The notes: generated from the letters alone by a model not told the origin. Positions 1 through 5,417 are shown, numbered from the stretch's first letter. The stretch is 10,797 bases of DNA from Baffinella frigidus (GCA_026770585.1 MU646671.1:280791-291587), one strand, 5' to 3'. Numbers and translations are program-made.

Positions 1-283
1 AAACCCCACACCCTAAATCCCAAACCCCAAACCCCACACCCTACACCCCACACCCCACAACCAAAATCCAAAACCCCAAACCCCAAACTCCAAACTCCAA
101 ATCCCACACCCCAAACCCAAAACCCAACCCCCAAATCCCCACACCTCACACCCCAAACCCGAAACTCCAAACCCTAAACCTCAAACCCCAAACTCCAAAC
201 CCTAAACCACAAACCCAAGACCCCAAACCCCAAACCCTAAACCCTAAAACCTGAACCCTAAATCTTCAACCCTAAACCCTAAG
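1..283. repeat. Degenerate telomere-like array (CCCTAAA / CCCCAAA)
   Basis: C-rich strand of a plant-type telomeric repeat with many variants (CCCCAAA, CCCTACA, CCCACAC). The most regular units are at 225-283. The array runs straight into exon E1, and its last unit (CCCTAAG) supplies the AG that precedes the exon. It is internal to the window and ends at coding sequence, so it is an interstitial array and not a chromosome end as seen here. Confidence 0.85.
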
Positions 284-346
284 CAGCACGCGGGCGTGGA
301 GGTGTTGCGCGTCCAGCAGATCGCCAACCCGAATTACGCTCATAAG
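284..346 (+). CDS. Exon E1 of a GT8 glycosyltransferase-like gene
   Basis: Twenty-one codons with no stop, preceded by CCCTAAG and followed by GTTATA, so the exon is bounded by AG and GT with a phase-0 end. The peptide includes VEVLRVQQIANPN. This resembles the GT8 segment before the nucleotide-sugar-binding region, where a 'xVEVxxIxNPN' stretch precedes 'FxDVYxKLxVF'. A near-identical inverted copy lies at 1365-1427; two of its three base differences are synonymous, and this supports past coding constraint. The N-terminal part of the enzyme (the usual first strand and SLxxSG-like region) is not visible and probably lies upstream of the window. The acceptor comes from telomeric repeat sequence. 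The exon call rests on family resemblance and splice signals, not transcript data. Confidence 0.68.
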
Positions 347-728
347 GTTATACCCTGAATCCTAAACCCAAAACCATGAACCCGAAACCCGAAACACGAA
401 ACCCGAATTACGCGCATAAGGTTGCCCGAGACCCTAAACCCTAAAACCGAAACCCGAAACCCTGTAGCCGAAACCAGAAACCCGAAACCCAAAACCCGAA
501 TTACGCTCATAAGGTTACCCTGAACCCGAAACCCTAAACCCGGAGCCCGAAACCCGAAACCAGAAACCCTAAACCCGAAACCCGAAACCCGAGACCCGAA
601 ACCCGAAACCCGTAACCCGAAACCCGGAACCCGAGACCCGAGACCCGAAACCCCAAACCCCAAACCCGAGACCCAAAACCCCAAACCCACACCCGAAACA
701 CGAAATCCGAATTAATTCTACAAGGTTA
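347..728. repeat. Degenerate telomere-like array (CCCGAAA type) in intron 1
   Basis: Mostly ACCCGAAACCC and ACCCTAAACCC units following the E1 donor. The stretch is broken three times by copies of the 3' end of E1. Long open reading on the minus strand (Gly-Phe-Arg-Val-Ser-rich) is just translation of the seven-base repeat. Confidence 0.8.
400..513 (+). pseudogene. Two E1 3'-end fragments with donor sites
   Basis: At 400-420 and 493-513 the last seven codons of E1 (N-P-N-Y-A-H-K) recur, each ending AAG and followed by GTTGCC or GTTACC. A more decayed third version ends near 723. No upstream half is present, so these are exon-intron junction duplicates, not exons. Telomere-like repeat follows each donor, as it does after the intact E1. 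Confidence 0.7.
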
Positions 729-731
729 CGA

Positions 732-744
732 CCCCCCCCCCCCC
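732..744. repeat. Poly-C tract
   Basis: Run of 13 C between the last E1 fragment and the GTTGACTTT minisatellite. A similar, longer run of 19 C is at 2048-2066. Confidence 0.9.
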
Positions 745-1022
745 GCACTTTGACTTTTGAGGCACGGATGTTGGCTTTGAGGCGTGGATGTCAACCTTTG
801 AGGCCCAGAAGTTGACTTTGAGCTCGGACGTTGACTTTAAGCGCGGGGCTTTGACTTTGAGTGTTGCCTTTGAGTGTTAACCTGGAGTGTTGACTTTGAG
901 AATTGACTTTGAGTGTTGACTTTGCGTGTTGAGGAGTGTTGACCTTGCGTGTTGACTTTGCGTGTGAGTGTTGAATTTTACGTGTTAATTTTTGCGTGTT
1001 GACTTTTGAATGTTGACTTTGA
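745..1022. repeat. GTTGACTTT(GAGT) minisatellite at the 3' end of intron 1
   Basis: Imperfect tandem units built on GTTGACTTTGAGT, roughly 13 bp in the central part and more dispersed (25-30 bp) towards 745. The last unit runs to 1022, about ten bases before the E2 acceptor (CGCTCGCAG). TTGAC matches the general YTNAY branch-point pattern, so the array repeats a branch-point-like sequence next to a 3' splice site. A short array of the opposite orientation (AAAGTCAAC) lies at 1847-1914. Confidence 0.8.
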
Positions 1023-1032
1023 GCGCTCGCAG

Positions 1033-1092
1033 GCACACTTCGCAGACGTCTACTCGAAACTGCACGTCTTCCGCCTCACGCGCTTTCGCAAG
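1033..1092 (+). CDS. Exon E2 of the GT8-like gene
   Basis: Twenty codons, preceded by CGCTCGCAG and followed by GTACCA; both ends are phase 0. The peptide contains FADVYSKLHVFRLTRF, matching the GT8 'F-x-D-V-Y-T-K-L-x-V-F-x-L-T-x-Y/F' segment that directly precedes the 'VIYLDAD' strand, and E3 begins with VIYLDAD. In glycogenin this region includes the Lys of the TKL motif, near the nucleotide-sugar site. This is the only copy of E2 in the window, in contrast to the other exons. A TIR element begins eight bases after the exon end. Confidence 0.85.
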
Positions 1093-1100
1093 GTACCACT

Positions 1101-1262
1101 CCACACAGCGGGCTACGAAGGGGTTTTCGGCCCAAATCGGGCCGACTTTCCGTTACCTTATCCGTAGGAACCCCCCCTATGTCCCTACGGGTTTCCTACC
1201 GTAGGGTCCTAGGCCTGATCGCTTAGGGGTTATTCAAAATCCCTTCGAAGTCCGCTGTGTGG
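1101..1262. mobile_element. Family C TIR element (MITE-like), complete copy
   Basis: Terminal inverted repeats: CCACACAGCGGGCTACGAAGG at the left, and its near complement ending CCGCTGTGTGG at the right. About 162 bp with no coding capacity. The interior carries a CCTACCGTAGG palindrome and TCCGTAGGAACCCCCC. Related copies: 10101-10260 (complete), 9718-9819 (partial), 7489-7571 (inverted partial), and fragments near 8530-8580 and 9548-9580. No clear target-site duplication is visible. It starts eight bases downstream of the E2 donor. Confidence 0.75.
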
Positions 1263-1302
1263 ACCCAACACAGCACGCGAACTACCGGTGTCACCGTGGC
1301 CG

Positions 1303-1364
1303 GGTTTCGTGTTTCGGGTTTCGGGTTCATGGTGTTGGGTTTCGGGTTTAGGGTTTCGGGTAAC
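1303..1364 (-). repeat. Inverted telomere-like tract (GGGTTTCGGG)
   Basis: G-rich strand of the CCCGAAA-type repeat, directly beside the inverted E1 copy. Together they show that a block of exon plus flanking telomere-like DNA was duplicated in reverse. Confidence 0.75.
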
Positions 1365-1427
1365 CTTATGAGCGTAGTTCGGGTTGGCGATCTGCTGCAC
1401 GCGCAACACCTCCACGCTCGCGTGCTG
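1365..1427 (-). pseudogene. Inverted copy of exon E1 inside intron 2
   Basis: Reverse complement gives 21 codons matching E1 at 60 of 63 bases. The only amino-acid change is Gly to Ser at residue 4; the other two differences are synonymous. Both splice signals are kept on the minus strand (AAG before, GTTACC after). It is antisense to the gene, so it cannot join the + strand message, but it could pair with E1 in the precursor RNA. Confidence 0.85.
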
Positions 1428-1437
1428 CTTAGGGTTG

Positions 1438-1661
1438 AGCATTTAGGGTTTGGGGTTTGGGGTTTGAGGTTTGGGGCGGGGTTGGTGGTTGGGGGTTGGG
1501 GGTTGGGGGGTTGGGGTTTGGGGTTGGGGGTTTAGGGTGTGGGGTTTGGGGTTTGGGGTTTGGGGTTTGAGGTTTGGGGCGGGGTTGGTGGTTGGGGGTT
1601 GGGGGTTGGGGGGTTGGGGTTGGGGGTTGGGGGTTTAGGGTGTGGGGTTTGGGGTTTGGGG
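1438..1661 (-). repeat. G-rich tandem duplication of telomere-derived repeat
   Basis: GGGTTTGGGG and GGGGTT units in two tandem blocks about 103 bp apart; the marker GAGGTTTGGGGCGGGG starts at 1466 and at 1569. It is the inverse strand of the CCCCAAA arrays elsewhere. Runs of four to six G at short spacing make G-quadruplex formation plausible on this strand. Confidence 0.8.
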
Positions 1662-1662
1662 A

Positions 1663-1790
1663 CGCGCAACACCTCAACGCCCGGCGGTCCGTGTCCTCCT
1701 TCTAGACTTACGCTTATAAGGTTACCCTAAACCCTAAACTCGAAACCCAAAACCATGAACCCGAAACGCGCAACACCTCAACGCCCGGCG
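1663..1790. pseudogene. Chimeric E1 fragments
   Basis: GCGCAACACCTCAACGCC (about 1664 and again about 1768) is the complement of the E1 middle (G-V-E-V-L-R), followed by CCGGCGGTCC. In the first copy a forward E1 3' end (TACGCTTATAAG, then GTTACC) follows at about 1709-1720. Opposite-orientation pieces of one exon are therefore joined, as expected of foldback or template-switch rearrangement. Confidence 0.6.
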
Positions 1791-1846
1791 GTCCTTGTCC
1801 TCGTTCTAGACTGCTGTCGCGAGGGGCAACCCGCGCAGGGCCCTGC

Positions 1847-1914
1847 GCTCAAAGTCAACATTCAAAAGTCAACACTCAAAGTCAACATTCAAAAGTCAAC
1901 ACTCAAAGTCAACA
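1847..1914. repeat. AAAGTCAAC minisatellite
   Basis: Units alternating CTCAAAGTCAACA and TTCAAAAGTCAACA. It is the opposite orientation of the 745-1022 array that flanks E2 on the other side. Confidence 0.8.
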
Positions 1915-1970
1915 GGCTCTGCCTGAGTTCATCCGGTCTCGTCATTTTGAGGAGACCGGAAGTGGGTAGG

Positions 1971-2018
1971 TCCGGCGCAGACGTGGCCTCTAAGCGGGTG
2001 CATTCACCGCGGTCATGT
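1971..2018 (+). repeat. 48-bp direct repeat, copy 1
   Basis: Starts TCCGGCGCAGACGTGG and ends GGTCATGT. It differs from 2225-2272 at about three positions. A third partial piece (ACCGCGGTCATGTCAATAG) lies at 2383-2401. No coding sense seen. A CCGGTCTC/GAGACCGG hairpin lies just upstream (1933-1959). Confidence 0.75.
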
Positions 2019-2047
2019 TAATGACGCGATGGCACTCTTCAACGACG

Positions 2048-2066
2048 CCCCCCCCCCCCCCCCCCC
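2048..2066. repeat. Poly-C tract
   Basis: Run of 19 C followed by GCCACCTCTCCCCC. Confidence 0.9.
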
Positions 2067-2131
2067 GCCACCTCTCCCCCTCCTGGTCCCTCGGCACGCC
2101 ACCACTGCGGCGGCGACGGACTTGAATAGGG

Positions 2132-2223
2132 TAACGTCCTGAAAACCGGGTAGTTAGGCCTACGGTATTGCCTACGGTAGGCCGTAGGGCCCCTAGGACC
2201 TAATGTTTCATAGGACCCCCCTA
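2132..2223 (+). mobile_element. Family E palindromic element, left half only
   Basis: Begins TAACGTCCTGAAAACCGGG and continues through CCTACGGTATTGCC, matching the left arm of the complete copy at 2405-2588. It stops near GGACCCCCCTAG, where the 48-bp direct repeat (copy 2) begins. The right arm is missing. Confidence 0.7.
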
Positions 2224-2224
2224 G

Positions 2225-2272
2225 TCCGGCCCAGACGTGGCCTCTGAGCGGGTGCATTCACCCCGGTCATGT
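2225..2272 (+). repeat. 48-bp direct repeat, copy 2
   Basis: Second copy of 1971-2018, 254 bp downstream. Confidence 0.75.
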
Positions 2273-2295
2273 AAACCCTAAACCCTAAACCCTAG
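2273..2295. repeat. Short telomeric tract (three CCCTAAA units)
   Basis: Perfect AAACCCTAAACCCTAAACCCTA-type run between the direct repeat and the family D half element. Confidence 0.85.
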
Positions 2296-2300
2296 GCATG

Positions 2301-2384
2301 AGAGCGGTTTCTGTTGGCCACGCGAAAAACATGAAACAACGCCAAAAGTTGACGATTCTGCAACTTATCATAATTTAGCATTGA
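2301..2384 (+). mobile_element. Family D element, left half
   Basis: AGAGCGGTTTCTGTTGGCC onward matches the left part of the complete element at 2608-2752, including GCCAAAAGTTGACGATTCTG. The right TIR is absent. Confidence 0.65.
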
Positions 2385-2404
2385 CCGCGGTCATGTCAAT
2401 AGGG

Positions 2405-2588
2405 TAACGTCCTGAAAACCGGGTAGTTAGGCCTACGGTATTGCCTACGGTAGGCCGTAGGGCCCCTAGGACCTAATGTTTCATAGGACCCCCCCAGGAC
2501 CCTACGGCCTACCGTAGGACCCCCCTAGGACCCTACGGCCTACCGTAGGTACTACCGTAGGCTTAACTACCCGGTTTTCAGGACGTTA
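2405..2588. mobile_element. Family E palindromic TIR element, complete
   Basis: Arms of about 60 bp: TAACGTCCTGAAAACCGGG at the left and its complement ending CCGGTTTTCAGGACGTTA at the right, with only a few mismatches. The interior repeats CCCTACGGCCTACCGTAGG. Non-coding. Same family at 8976-9130 and, half only, at 2132-2223. The left flank AATAGGG is shared by all three copies; the right flanks differ. Confidence 0.8.
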
Positions 2589-2607
2589 GCCTATGGATGT
2601 AGGCATG

Positions 2608-2752
2608 AGAGTGGTTTCTGTTGGCCACGCGAAAAGCATGAAACAACGCCAAAAGTTGACGATTCTGCAACTTATCATAGTTGAGTAAAATTACGACCAA
2701 CGTTTGCCAGCGATTCATTCTTTTCGTGGCCAACTGATGTGAAACCCGCTCT
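2608..2752. mobile_element. Family D TIR element, complete
   Basis: Left arm AGAGTGGTTTCTGTTGGCC continuing to GCGAAAAGCATGAA; the right arm complement reads AGAGCGGGTTTCACATCAG then TTGGCCACGAAAAGAATGAA. About 145 bp, with imperfect arms of roughly 35 bp. The first 80 bp are duplicated at 2301-2384. No protein. Confidence 0.65.
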
Positions 2753-2834
2753 GAAAACGCTCGCTCTATTGAAATATTCAAAGGTGCCCGTAGTAACAAA
2801 TGTCGCTCCCTTGAAAGGTGGTCGTATTAATAAT

Positions 2835-2872
2835 GCTCTCTCTCTCTCTCGCTCTCTCTCTCCCGCTTAAGC

Positions 2873-2904
<32 letters not shown>
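2835..2904. repeat. (CT)n microsatellite before truncated E3
   Basis: CT repeat ending in CTCCCAAG just before an E3 copy at 2910. The tract lies where a polypyrimidine tract is expected, and ATTAATAATGC immediately precedes it. Confidence 0.85.
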
Positions 2905-2909
2905 CCAAG

Positions 2910-2969
2910 GTGATCTACCTGGACGCGGACACGCTCCCCCTCCGGAACATCGACCACCTCTTCCTCGAA
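2910..2969 (+). pseudogene. Truncated E3 copy a
   Basis: Twenty codons identical to the first twenty of E3 (starting VIYLDADTLPLRNID), with the same (CT)n-CCCAAG acceptor. The sequence then jumps from CTCGAA into TCCAGTATAATAGGG, the 21-bp minisatellite. The second half of the exon and its donor are gone, so inclusion would give an aberrant message. Confidence 0.85.
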
Positions 2970-2972
2970 TCC

Positions 2973-3072
2973 AGTATAATAGGGACACTCGTACGTATGA
3001 TAGGGATAATCGTACGTATAATAGGGACAATCGTACGTATAATGGGAATACTCGTACGTATAATAGGGATAC
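2973..3072. repeat. 21-bp minisatellite (CGTACGTATAATAGGGAYA)
   Basis: CGTACG recurs at 2990, 3011, 3032 and 3053, a period of 21 bp. Each unit contains GTACGTA, a passable 5' splice-site sequence and a TACGTA palindrome. Because 21 is a multiple of three, it stays open in several frames and creates false Ile/Arg/Val-rich ORFs. Confidence 0.85.
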
Positions 3073-3105
3073 TACAGACGCCACTTTTGACAACGCAGCC
3101 TCCAA

Positions 3106-3157
3106 ATTACTAATGCTCTCTCTCTCGCGCGCTCTCTCTCTCTCGCTCTCTCTCTCC
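3106..3157. repeat. Branch-point-like TTACTAATGC plus (CT)n tract of E3
   Basis: TTACTAATGC at about 3107-3116 resembles the eukaryotic branch-point core (yeast TACTAAC). It is followed by a CT/CG-interrupted microsatellite and then CTCCCAAG. The layout is branch point, polypyrimidine tract, AG, which makes this a believable 3' splice site for intact E3 at 3162. Confidence 0.7.
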
Positions 3158-3161
3158 CAAG

Positions 3162-3278
3162 GTGATCTACCTGGACGCGGACACGCTCCCCCTCCGGAAC
3201 ATCGACCACCTCTTCCTCGAACCCCTCTCCGGAGACTCTCACGGCTCCTCAGAATACCTCATCGCCGCCGCACCTGAG
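3162..3278 (+). CDS. Exon E3 of the GT8-like gene (DxD metal site), intact copy
   Basis: Thirty-nine codons, acceptor CTCCCAAG, donor GAG followed by GTGCGTATA; both ends phase 0. VIYLDADTLPLRNIDHLF is the hallmark GT8 segment: residues 5-7 (Asp-Ala-Asp) form the DxD motif that binds Mn2+ and the sugar nucleotide, and LRNID-LF is the usual following helix. The exon ends in a Y-L-I-A-A-A-P-E stretch, which in GT8 enzymes precedes the 'FNSGV' motif; E4 supplies that motif. It is the only one of four E3 versions with both halves and both splice sites. The donor merges into the 21-bp minisatellite. Confidence 0.92.
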
Positions 3279-3376
3279 GTGCGTATAATAGGGATAGTCG
3301 TACGTATATGAGGGATGCTCGTACGTATAATAGAGGTATTTGTACGTATAATAGGGGTATTCGTACGTATAATAGG
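3279..3376. repeat. 21-bp minisatellite starting at the E3 donor
   Basis: The first unit reads GTGCGTATAATAGGG, so the donor GT of E3 is itself the first repeat. About four further units follow and run into truncated E3 copy c. Confidence 0.85.
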
Positions 3377-3475
3377 GACACGCTGCCCCTCCGGAACATC
3401 GACCACCTGTTCCTCGAACCCCTCTCCGGAGACGCTCACGGCTCCTCGGAATACCTCATCGCTGCCGCACCTGAG
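3377..3475 (+). pseudogene. Truncated E3 copy c (5' end lost)
   Basis: Thirty-three codons from D-T-L-P-L-R-N-I-D to A-A-A-P-E, followed by GTGCCT. The first six codons, including the first Asp of the DxD site, are replaced by minisatellite. The junction is GGACACG, present in both the repeat (AGGGACAC) and the exon (GCGGACACG). No acceptor AG is correctly placed. Confidence 0.85.
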
Positions 3476-3481
3476 GTGCCT

Positions 3482-3650
3482 CCCCGTATACGTATATTAG
3501 GGACACGCGTACGTATAACAGGGATACTCGTACGTATAATAGAGATACGCGTACGTATAATAGGGATAGTCGTACGTATAAACGGGGTACTCATACGTAT
3601 AATAAGGATACGCGTGCGTATAATAGGGGTATTCGTACGTATAATAGGCA
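3482..3650. repeat. 21-bp minisatellite, third block
   Basis: About eight units of GTACGTATAATAGGGAYA with substitutions (ACAGGG, AGAGAT, AAGGAT). Ends against truncated E3 copy d. Confidence 0.85.
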
Positions 3651-3717
3651 CCTATCTGAACCCCCCGCCGGAGACGCGCACGGCTCCTGGGAATACCACA
3701 TCGCTGCCGCTCCTGAG
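3650..3717 (+). pseudogene. Truncated E3 copy d (3' half)
   Basis: From 3658 reads E-P-P-A-G-D-A-H-G-S-W-E-Y-H then I-A-A-A-P-E, ending GAG followed by GTGCCT. It matches the second half of E3 with several replacements. CACCTATCTGAA just before looks like a shortened H-L-F-L-E. The DxD half is absent. Confidence 0.8.
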
Positions 3718-3727
3718 GTGCCTCTCC

Positions 3728-3812
3728 GTAAACGTATAATAGCGATACGCGTACGTATAATAAGGATAGGCGTACGTATAATCGGGATACGCGTATATAC
3801 GTATAATAGGGA
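3728..3812. repeat. 21-bp minisatellite, fourth block
   Basis: About four units (GATACGCGTACGTATAATA). Ends where the family F element begins. Confidence 0.8.
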
Positions 3813-3816
3813 TCTA

Positions 3817-3929
3817 GCTCTGCCCGAGTAAATCTGGGCTCGCCATAAATGTATTTAAGTTGCGCTTTTGTACTGGGTTTCCTGTTCTAAATGTGTTTTA
3901 TGGCGAGCCCGGTTTTCGTCAGGCAGAGC
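3817..3929. mobile_element. Family F TIR element
   Basis: Left arm GCTCTGCC...GGGCTCGCCATAAA (3817-3849) and right arm TTTATGGCGAGCCC...GGCAGAGC (3897-3929) are inverted repeats with a variable gap in the middle of the arm. About 113 bp, non-coding. A piece of its end (AGCTCTGCCT) recurs at 4570. Confidence 0.7.
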
Positions 3930-4009
3930 AAGGATGTACCTCCGATTAAATACTTTCCTGGTTGCCTCACTGAGGGGGGCGTTTTGTACCATGAAAATGG
4001 GTTATAACT

Positions 4010-4104
4010 CTTAAGTGGCGAGTAGGCTCATACGCCCTACCGTAGGGCCCTAGGACCTGCCTAGGACCTCTTGGGGGTCAATTTTGACCCCCTCGCCACT
4101 TAAG
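4010..4104. mobile_element. Family G TIR element
   Basis: Perfect 13-bp inverted termini CTTAAGTGGCGAG (4010-4022) and CTCGCCACTTAAG (4092-4104). An internal palindrome GGGGGTCAATTTTGACCCCC lies at 4073-4092. A CCTACCGTAGGGCCCTAGG core is shared with families C and E. Non-coding, 95 bp. Confidence 0.7.
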
Positions 4105-4150
4105 GGATAGTAGATGTGTACGAGCACATGCATCTCTAATAGCAGCAGTA

Positions 4151-4224
4151 GCCCGAATCCTAATCCCATGACCCGAATCCATGCGCCATAAACCCTCAAT
4201 CCTAAACCCTAAACCCCAATCCTG
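4151..4224. repeat. Degenerate telomere-like tract
   Basis: CCCGAATCC, CCTAAACCCTAAACCCC and similar units. Confidence 0.65.
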
Positions 4225-4255
4225 AAACGCTCAACTCTGTACCCTATATGTGGGT

Positions 4256-4352
4256 GTCCGTACGAGCATCCCTAGTATACGTCGTATCCCTAATATACGT
4301 ACGCTTATCCCTAATATACGTAAGAGCATCCCTATTATACGTACGATTATCC
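4256..4352 (-). repeat. 21-bp minisatellite, inverted block near E4
   Basis: CATCCCTATTATACGTACG-type units: the reverse complement of the repeat that follows the E3 donor. The two ends of intron 3 are therefore complementary over several repeat units. A small further piece (CTTATACGTACGAGCAC) is at 5225-5241. Confidence 0.8.
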
Positions 4353-4381
4353 GAAACGCTAAACCATACACCCTACACCAG

Positions 4382-4417
4382 ATCAACCCCCCGGCGCTCT
4401 TCAACTCCGGCGTCATG
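4382..4417 (+). CDS. Exon E4 of the GT8-like gene (FNSGVM motif)
   Basis: Twelve codons, I-N-P-P-A-L-F-N-S-G-V-M, preceded by CCTACACCAG and followed by GTATAC; both ends phase 0. FNSGV is a conserved GT8 motif (rabbit glycogenin also has FNSGV here). Joined to neighbours it reads A-A-P-E / I-N-P-P ... G-V-M / V-L-A-P-S-E, the expected family order. Reading past the donor gives V-Y-R-P-P and then a stop, so an end at ATG fits better. Only one copy in the window. Confidence 0.85.
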
Positions 4418-4438
4418 GTATACCGCCCCCCCATCAAC

Positions 4439-4566
4439 CCTTAACCCTAAACCCTAAACCCTAAACCCTAAACCCTAAACCTTCAACTCTTAACCCCAAA
4501 CCCCAAACCCCAAACCCTAAACCCTAAATCCTACACCCTACACCCTACACCTCACACCCCATTAAT
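4439..4566. repeat. Telomeric array after E4
   Basis: Six near-perfect CCCTAAA units (4441-4482), then CCCCAAA and CCCTACA variants. It starts about 20 bases after the E4 donor. Confidence 0.85.
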
Positions 4567-4582
4567 ACCTAGCTCTGCCTCA

Positions 4583-4625
4583 CTCGGGTTGACCGACTAT
4601 TCTCAAGTTCACATGCTGGGTTTGC
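4583..4625 (+). repeat. Dispersed repeat piece (GACTATTCTCAAGTT)
   Basis: GACTATTCTCAAGTTCACATG here matches GACTATTCTCAAGTTGACATG at about 8450-8470. Both are followed by a GGGTTTG tract. Origin unknown. Confidence 0.5.
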
Positions 4626-4802
4626 GGTACAAATTCCTCAACTTTCGAGCGGAAACGCGCCCGGCCTCACCAAATTGGTGAGCCCAAATAGACTGAGACT
4701 CCCCCCGTTCGTCTTCTTCTTCTTCTATGTGTCAGGCCGTGTTGGTAGTAATCTAGGTCTTTCTCTGTCCAGTATGATGATTGGCTCGTGGAAGGCGCCA
4801 GC

Positions 4803-4898
4803 CCCAATCGCGTCGGACTCATTAAACAGTTGTATTCCCAAACGGTGCATTTCAAGCCCGAAAACCATTTATTACATAAGATCTTTGGTTCGTGGCAG
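4803..4898 (+). repeat. Duplicated 3' end of intron 4 (first copy)
   Basis: From CCCCAATCGCGTCGGACTC through GTTGTATTCCCAAACGGTGC to TTGGTTCGTGGCAG. It matches 5418-5520, which ends at the acceptor of intact E5. Only 18 bases of E5 follow here. A third, short copy of the acceptor (TTGGTTCGTGGCAG) ends at 5212. Confidence 0.75.
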
Positions 4899-4997
4899 GT
4901 GCTAGCACCCTCCGAGCACCCTCGGGTGCTCGGAGGGTGCCAGCTATCCAACCAGATGGTCCAGGCTCATGAGGGTGCTAGCACCTGCCACGAACCA
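4899..4997. pseudogene. E5 stub with foldback, and inverted E5 acceptor
   Basis: 4899-4916 codes V-L-A-P-S-E, the start of E5, and collapses into a perfect 16-bp hairpin (GCACCCTCCGAGCACC at 4905-4920, loop CTCG, complement at 4925-4940). At about 4971-4997 the same acceptor and exon start appear inverted (GGGTGCTAGCACCTGCC). A splice junction has thus been copied and flipped. CTATCCAACCAGA occurs twice nearby (from about 4944 and about 5016). Confidence 0.7.
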
Positions 4998-5044
4998 CCC
5001 TCCGAGGGTGCTCGGCTATCCAACCAGAAGCTCGGGGCTCATGC

Positions 5045-5212
5045 GAAACCAGATTCGATTCAGAACTCAATCTGGTGCTATTGCAAGGGTGGAACATGCT
5101 GTCTTAGCCTCGACATAGCTTCACCATAGCACAGAACCCACCCCCCTACGATAGCAAAAGGGTGGTTGAAATTGAACCTGGTTCCTTAAGTGATCCTTGG
5201 TTCGTGGCAGGC
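5045..5212. other. Unassigned intron 4 sequence
   Basis: AACCAGATTCGATTCAGA near 5047 is loosely complementary to the stretch ending GAACCTGGTT near 5184, so a decayed TIR element is possible but weak. The segment ends in a third copy of the E5 acceptor (TTGGTTCGTGGCAG, 5199-5212) with no exon after it. No coding sequence recognised. Confidence 0.35.
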
Positions 5213-5246
5213 GCTTAGCTACGCGCTTATACGTACGAGCACGGGC

Positions 5247-5274
5247 TTAGGGTCCGTGCTACCACGGACCCTAA
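5247..5274. repeat. Perfect hairpin made from telomeric units
   Basis: TTAGGGTCCGTG, loop CTAC, then CACGGACCCTAA: a 12-bp stem whose outer part is a telomeric unit meeting its own complement. Ordinary telomere-like repeats follow to 5324. Confidence 0.75.
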
Positions 5275-5324
5275 ACCCGGAACCCGGAACCCTAATTCCT
5301 AAACCCTGAACCCTAAACCCTTAG
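5275..5324. repeat. Telomere-like tract ending at an E5 copy
   Basis: CCCGGAACCC and CCCTAAACCCTTAG units. The final CCCTTAG acts as an acceptor-like AG directly before E5 copy a. Confidence 0.75.
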
Positions 5325-5378
5325 GTGCCAGCACCCTCTGAGGAGCTCTTCAGCGAAATGATGGAGGCTGCAGCGCCT
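5325..5378 (+). pseudogene. Truncated E5 copy a
   Basis: V-P-A-P-S-E-E-L-F-S-E-M-M-E-A-A-A, then the sequence leaves the exon at GCGCC and enters TTCCCACAACTTAAGGCGCG, which recurs in the 6620-6658 hairpin. No donor. The acceptor-like AG comes from telomeric repeat. Confidence 0.75.
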
Positions 5379-5417
5379 ATTTCCCACAACTTAAGGCGCG
5401 ACTCGCCACATTTGGAG

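Noticed and set aside
340-690. Long minus-strand ORF rich in Gly-Phe-Arg-Val-Ser
   Set aside because: It is the translation of seven-base telomere-like repeats, which stay open because they contain no stop in that frame.
745-1022. Cluster of TTGAC W-box-like promoter elements
   Set aside because: TTGAC here is the core of a tandem minisatellite inside an intron, and nothing else suggests a promoter.
1429-1677. Pro-Asn-Pro repeat protein on the minus strand
   Set aside because: Translation of CCCCAAA-type repeats.
2827-3105. Arg-Glu repeat protein on the minus strand
   Set aside because: Translation of the (CT)n microsatellite, with no independent support.
3239-3739. Overlapping ORFs on both strands rich in Ile-Arg-Thr or Val-Arg-Ile
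   Set aside because: The 21-bp minisatellite is a multiple of three and reads open in several frames. Only the E3 pieces within it are coding-like.
4667-5129. Overlapping ORFs on both strands around the E5 stubs
   Set aside because: They run across duplicated intron ends, a hairpin and an inverted splice junction, and show no domain. Only the V-L-A-P-S-E stub is meaningful.
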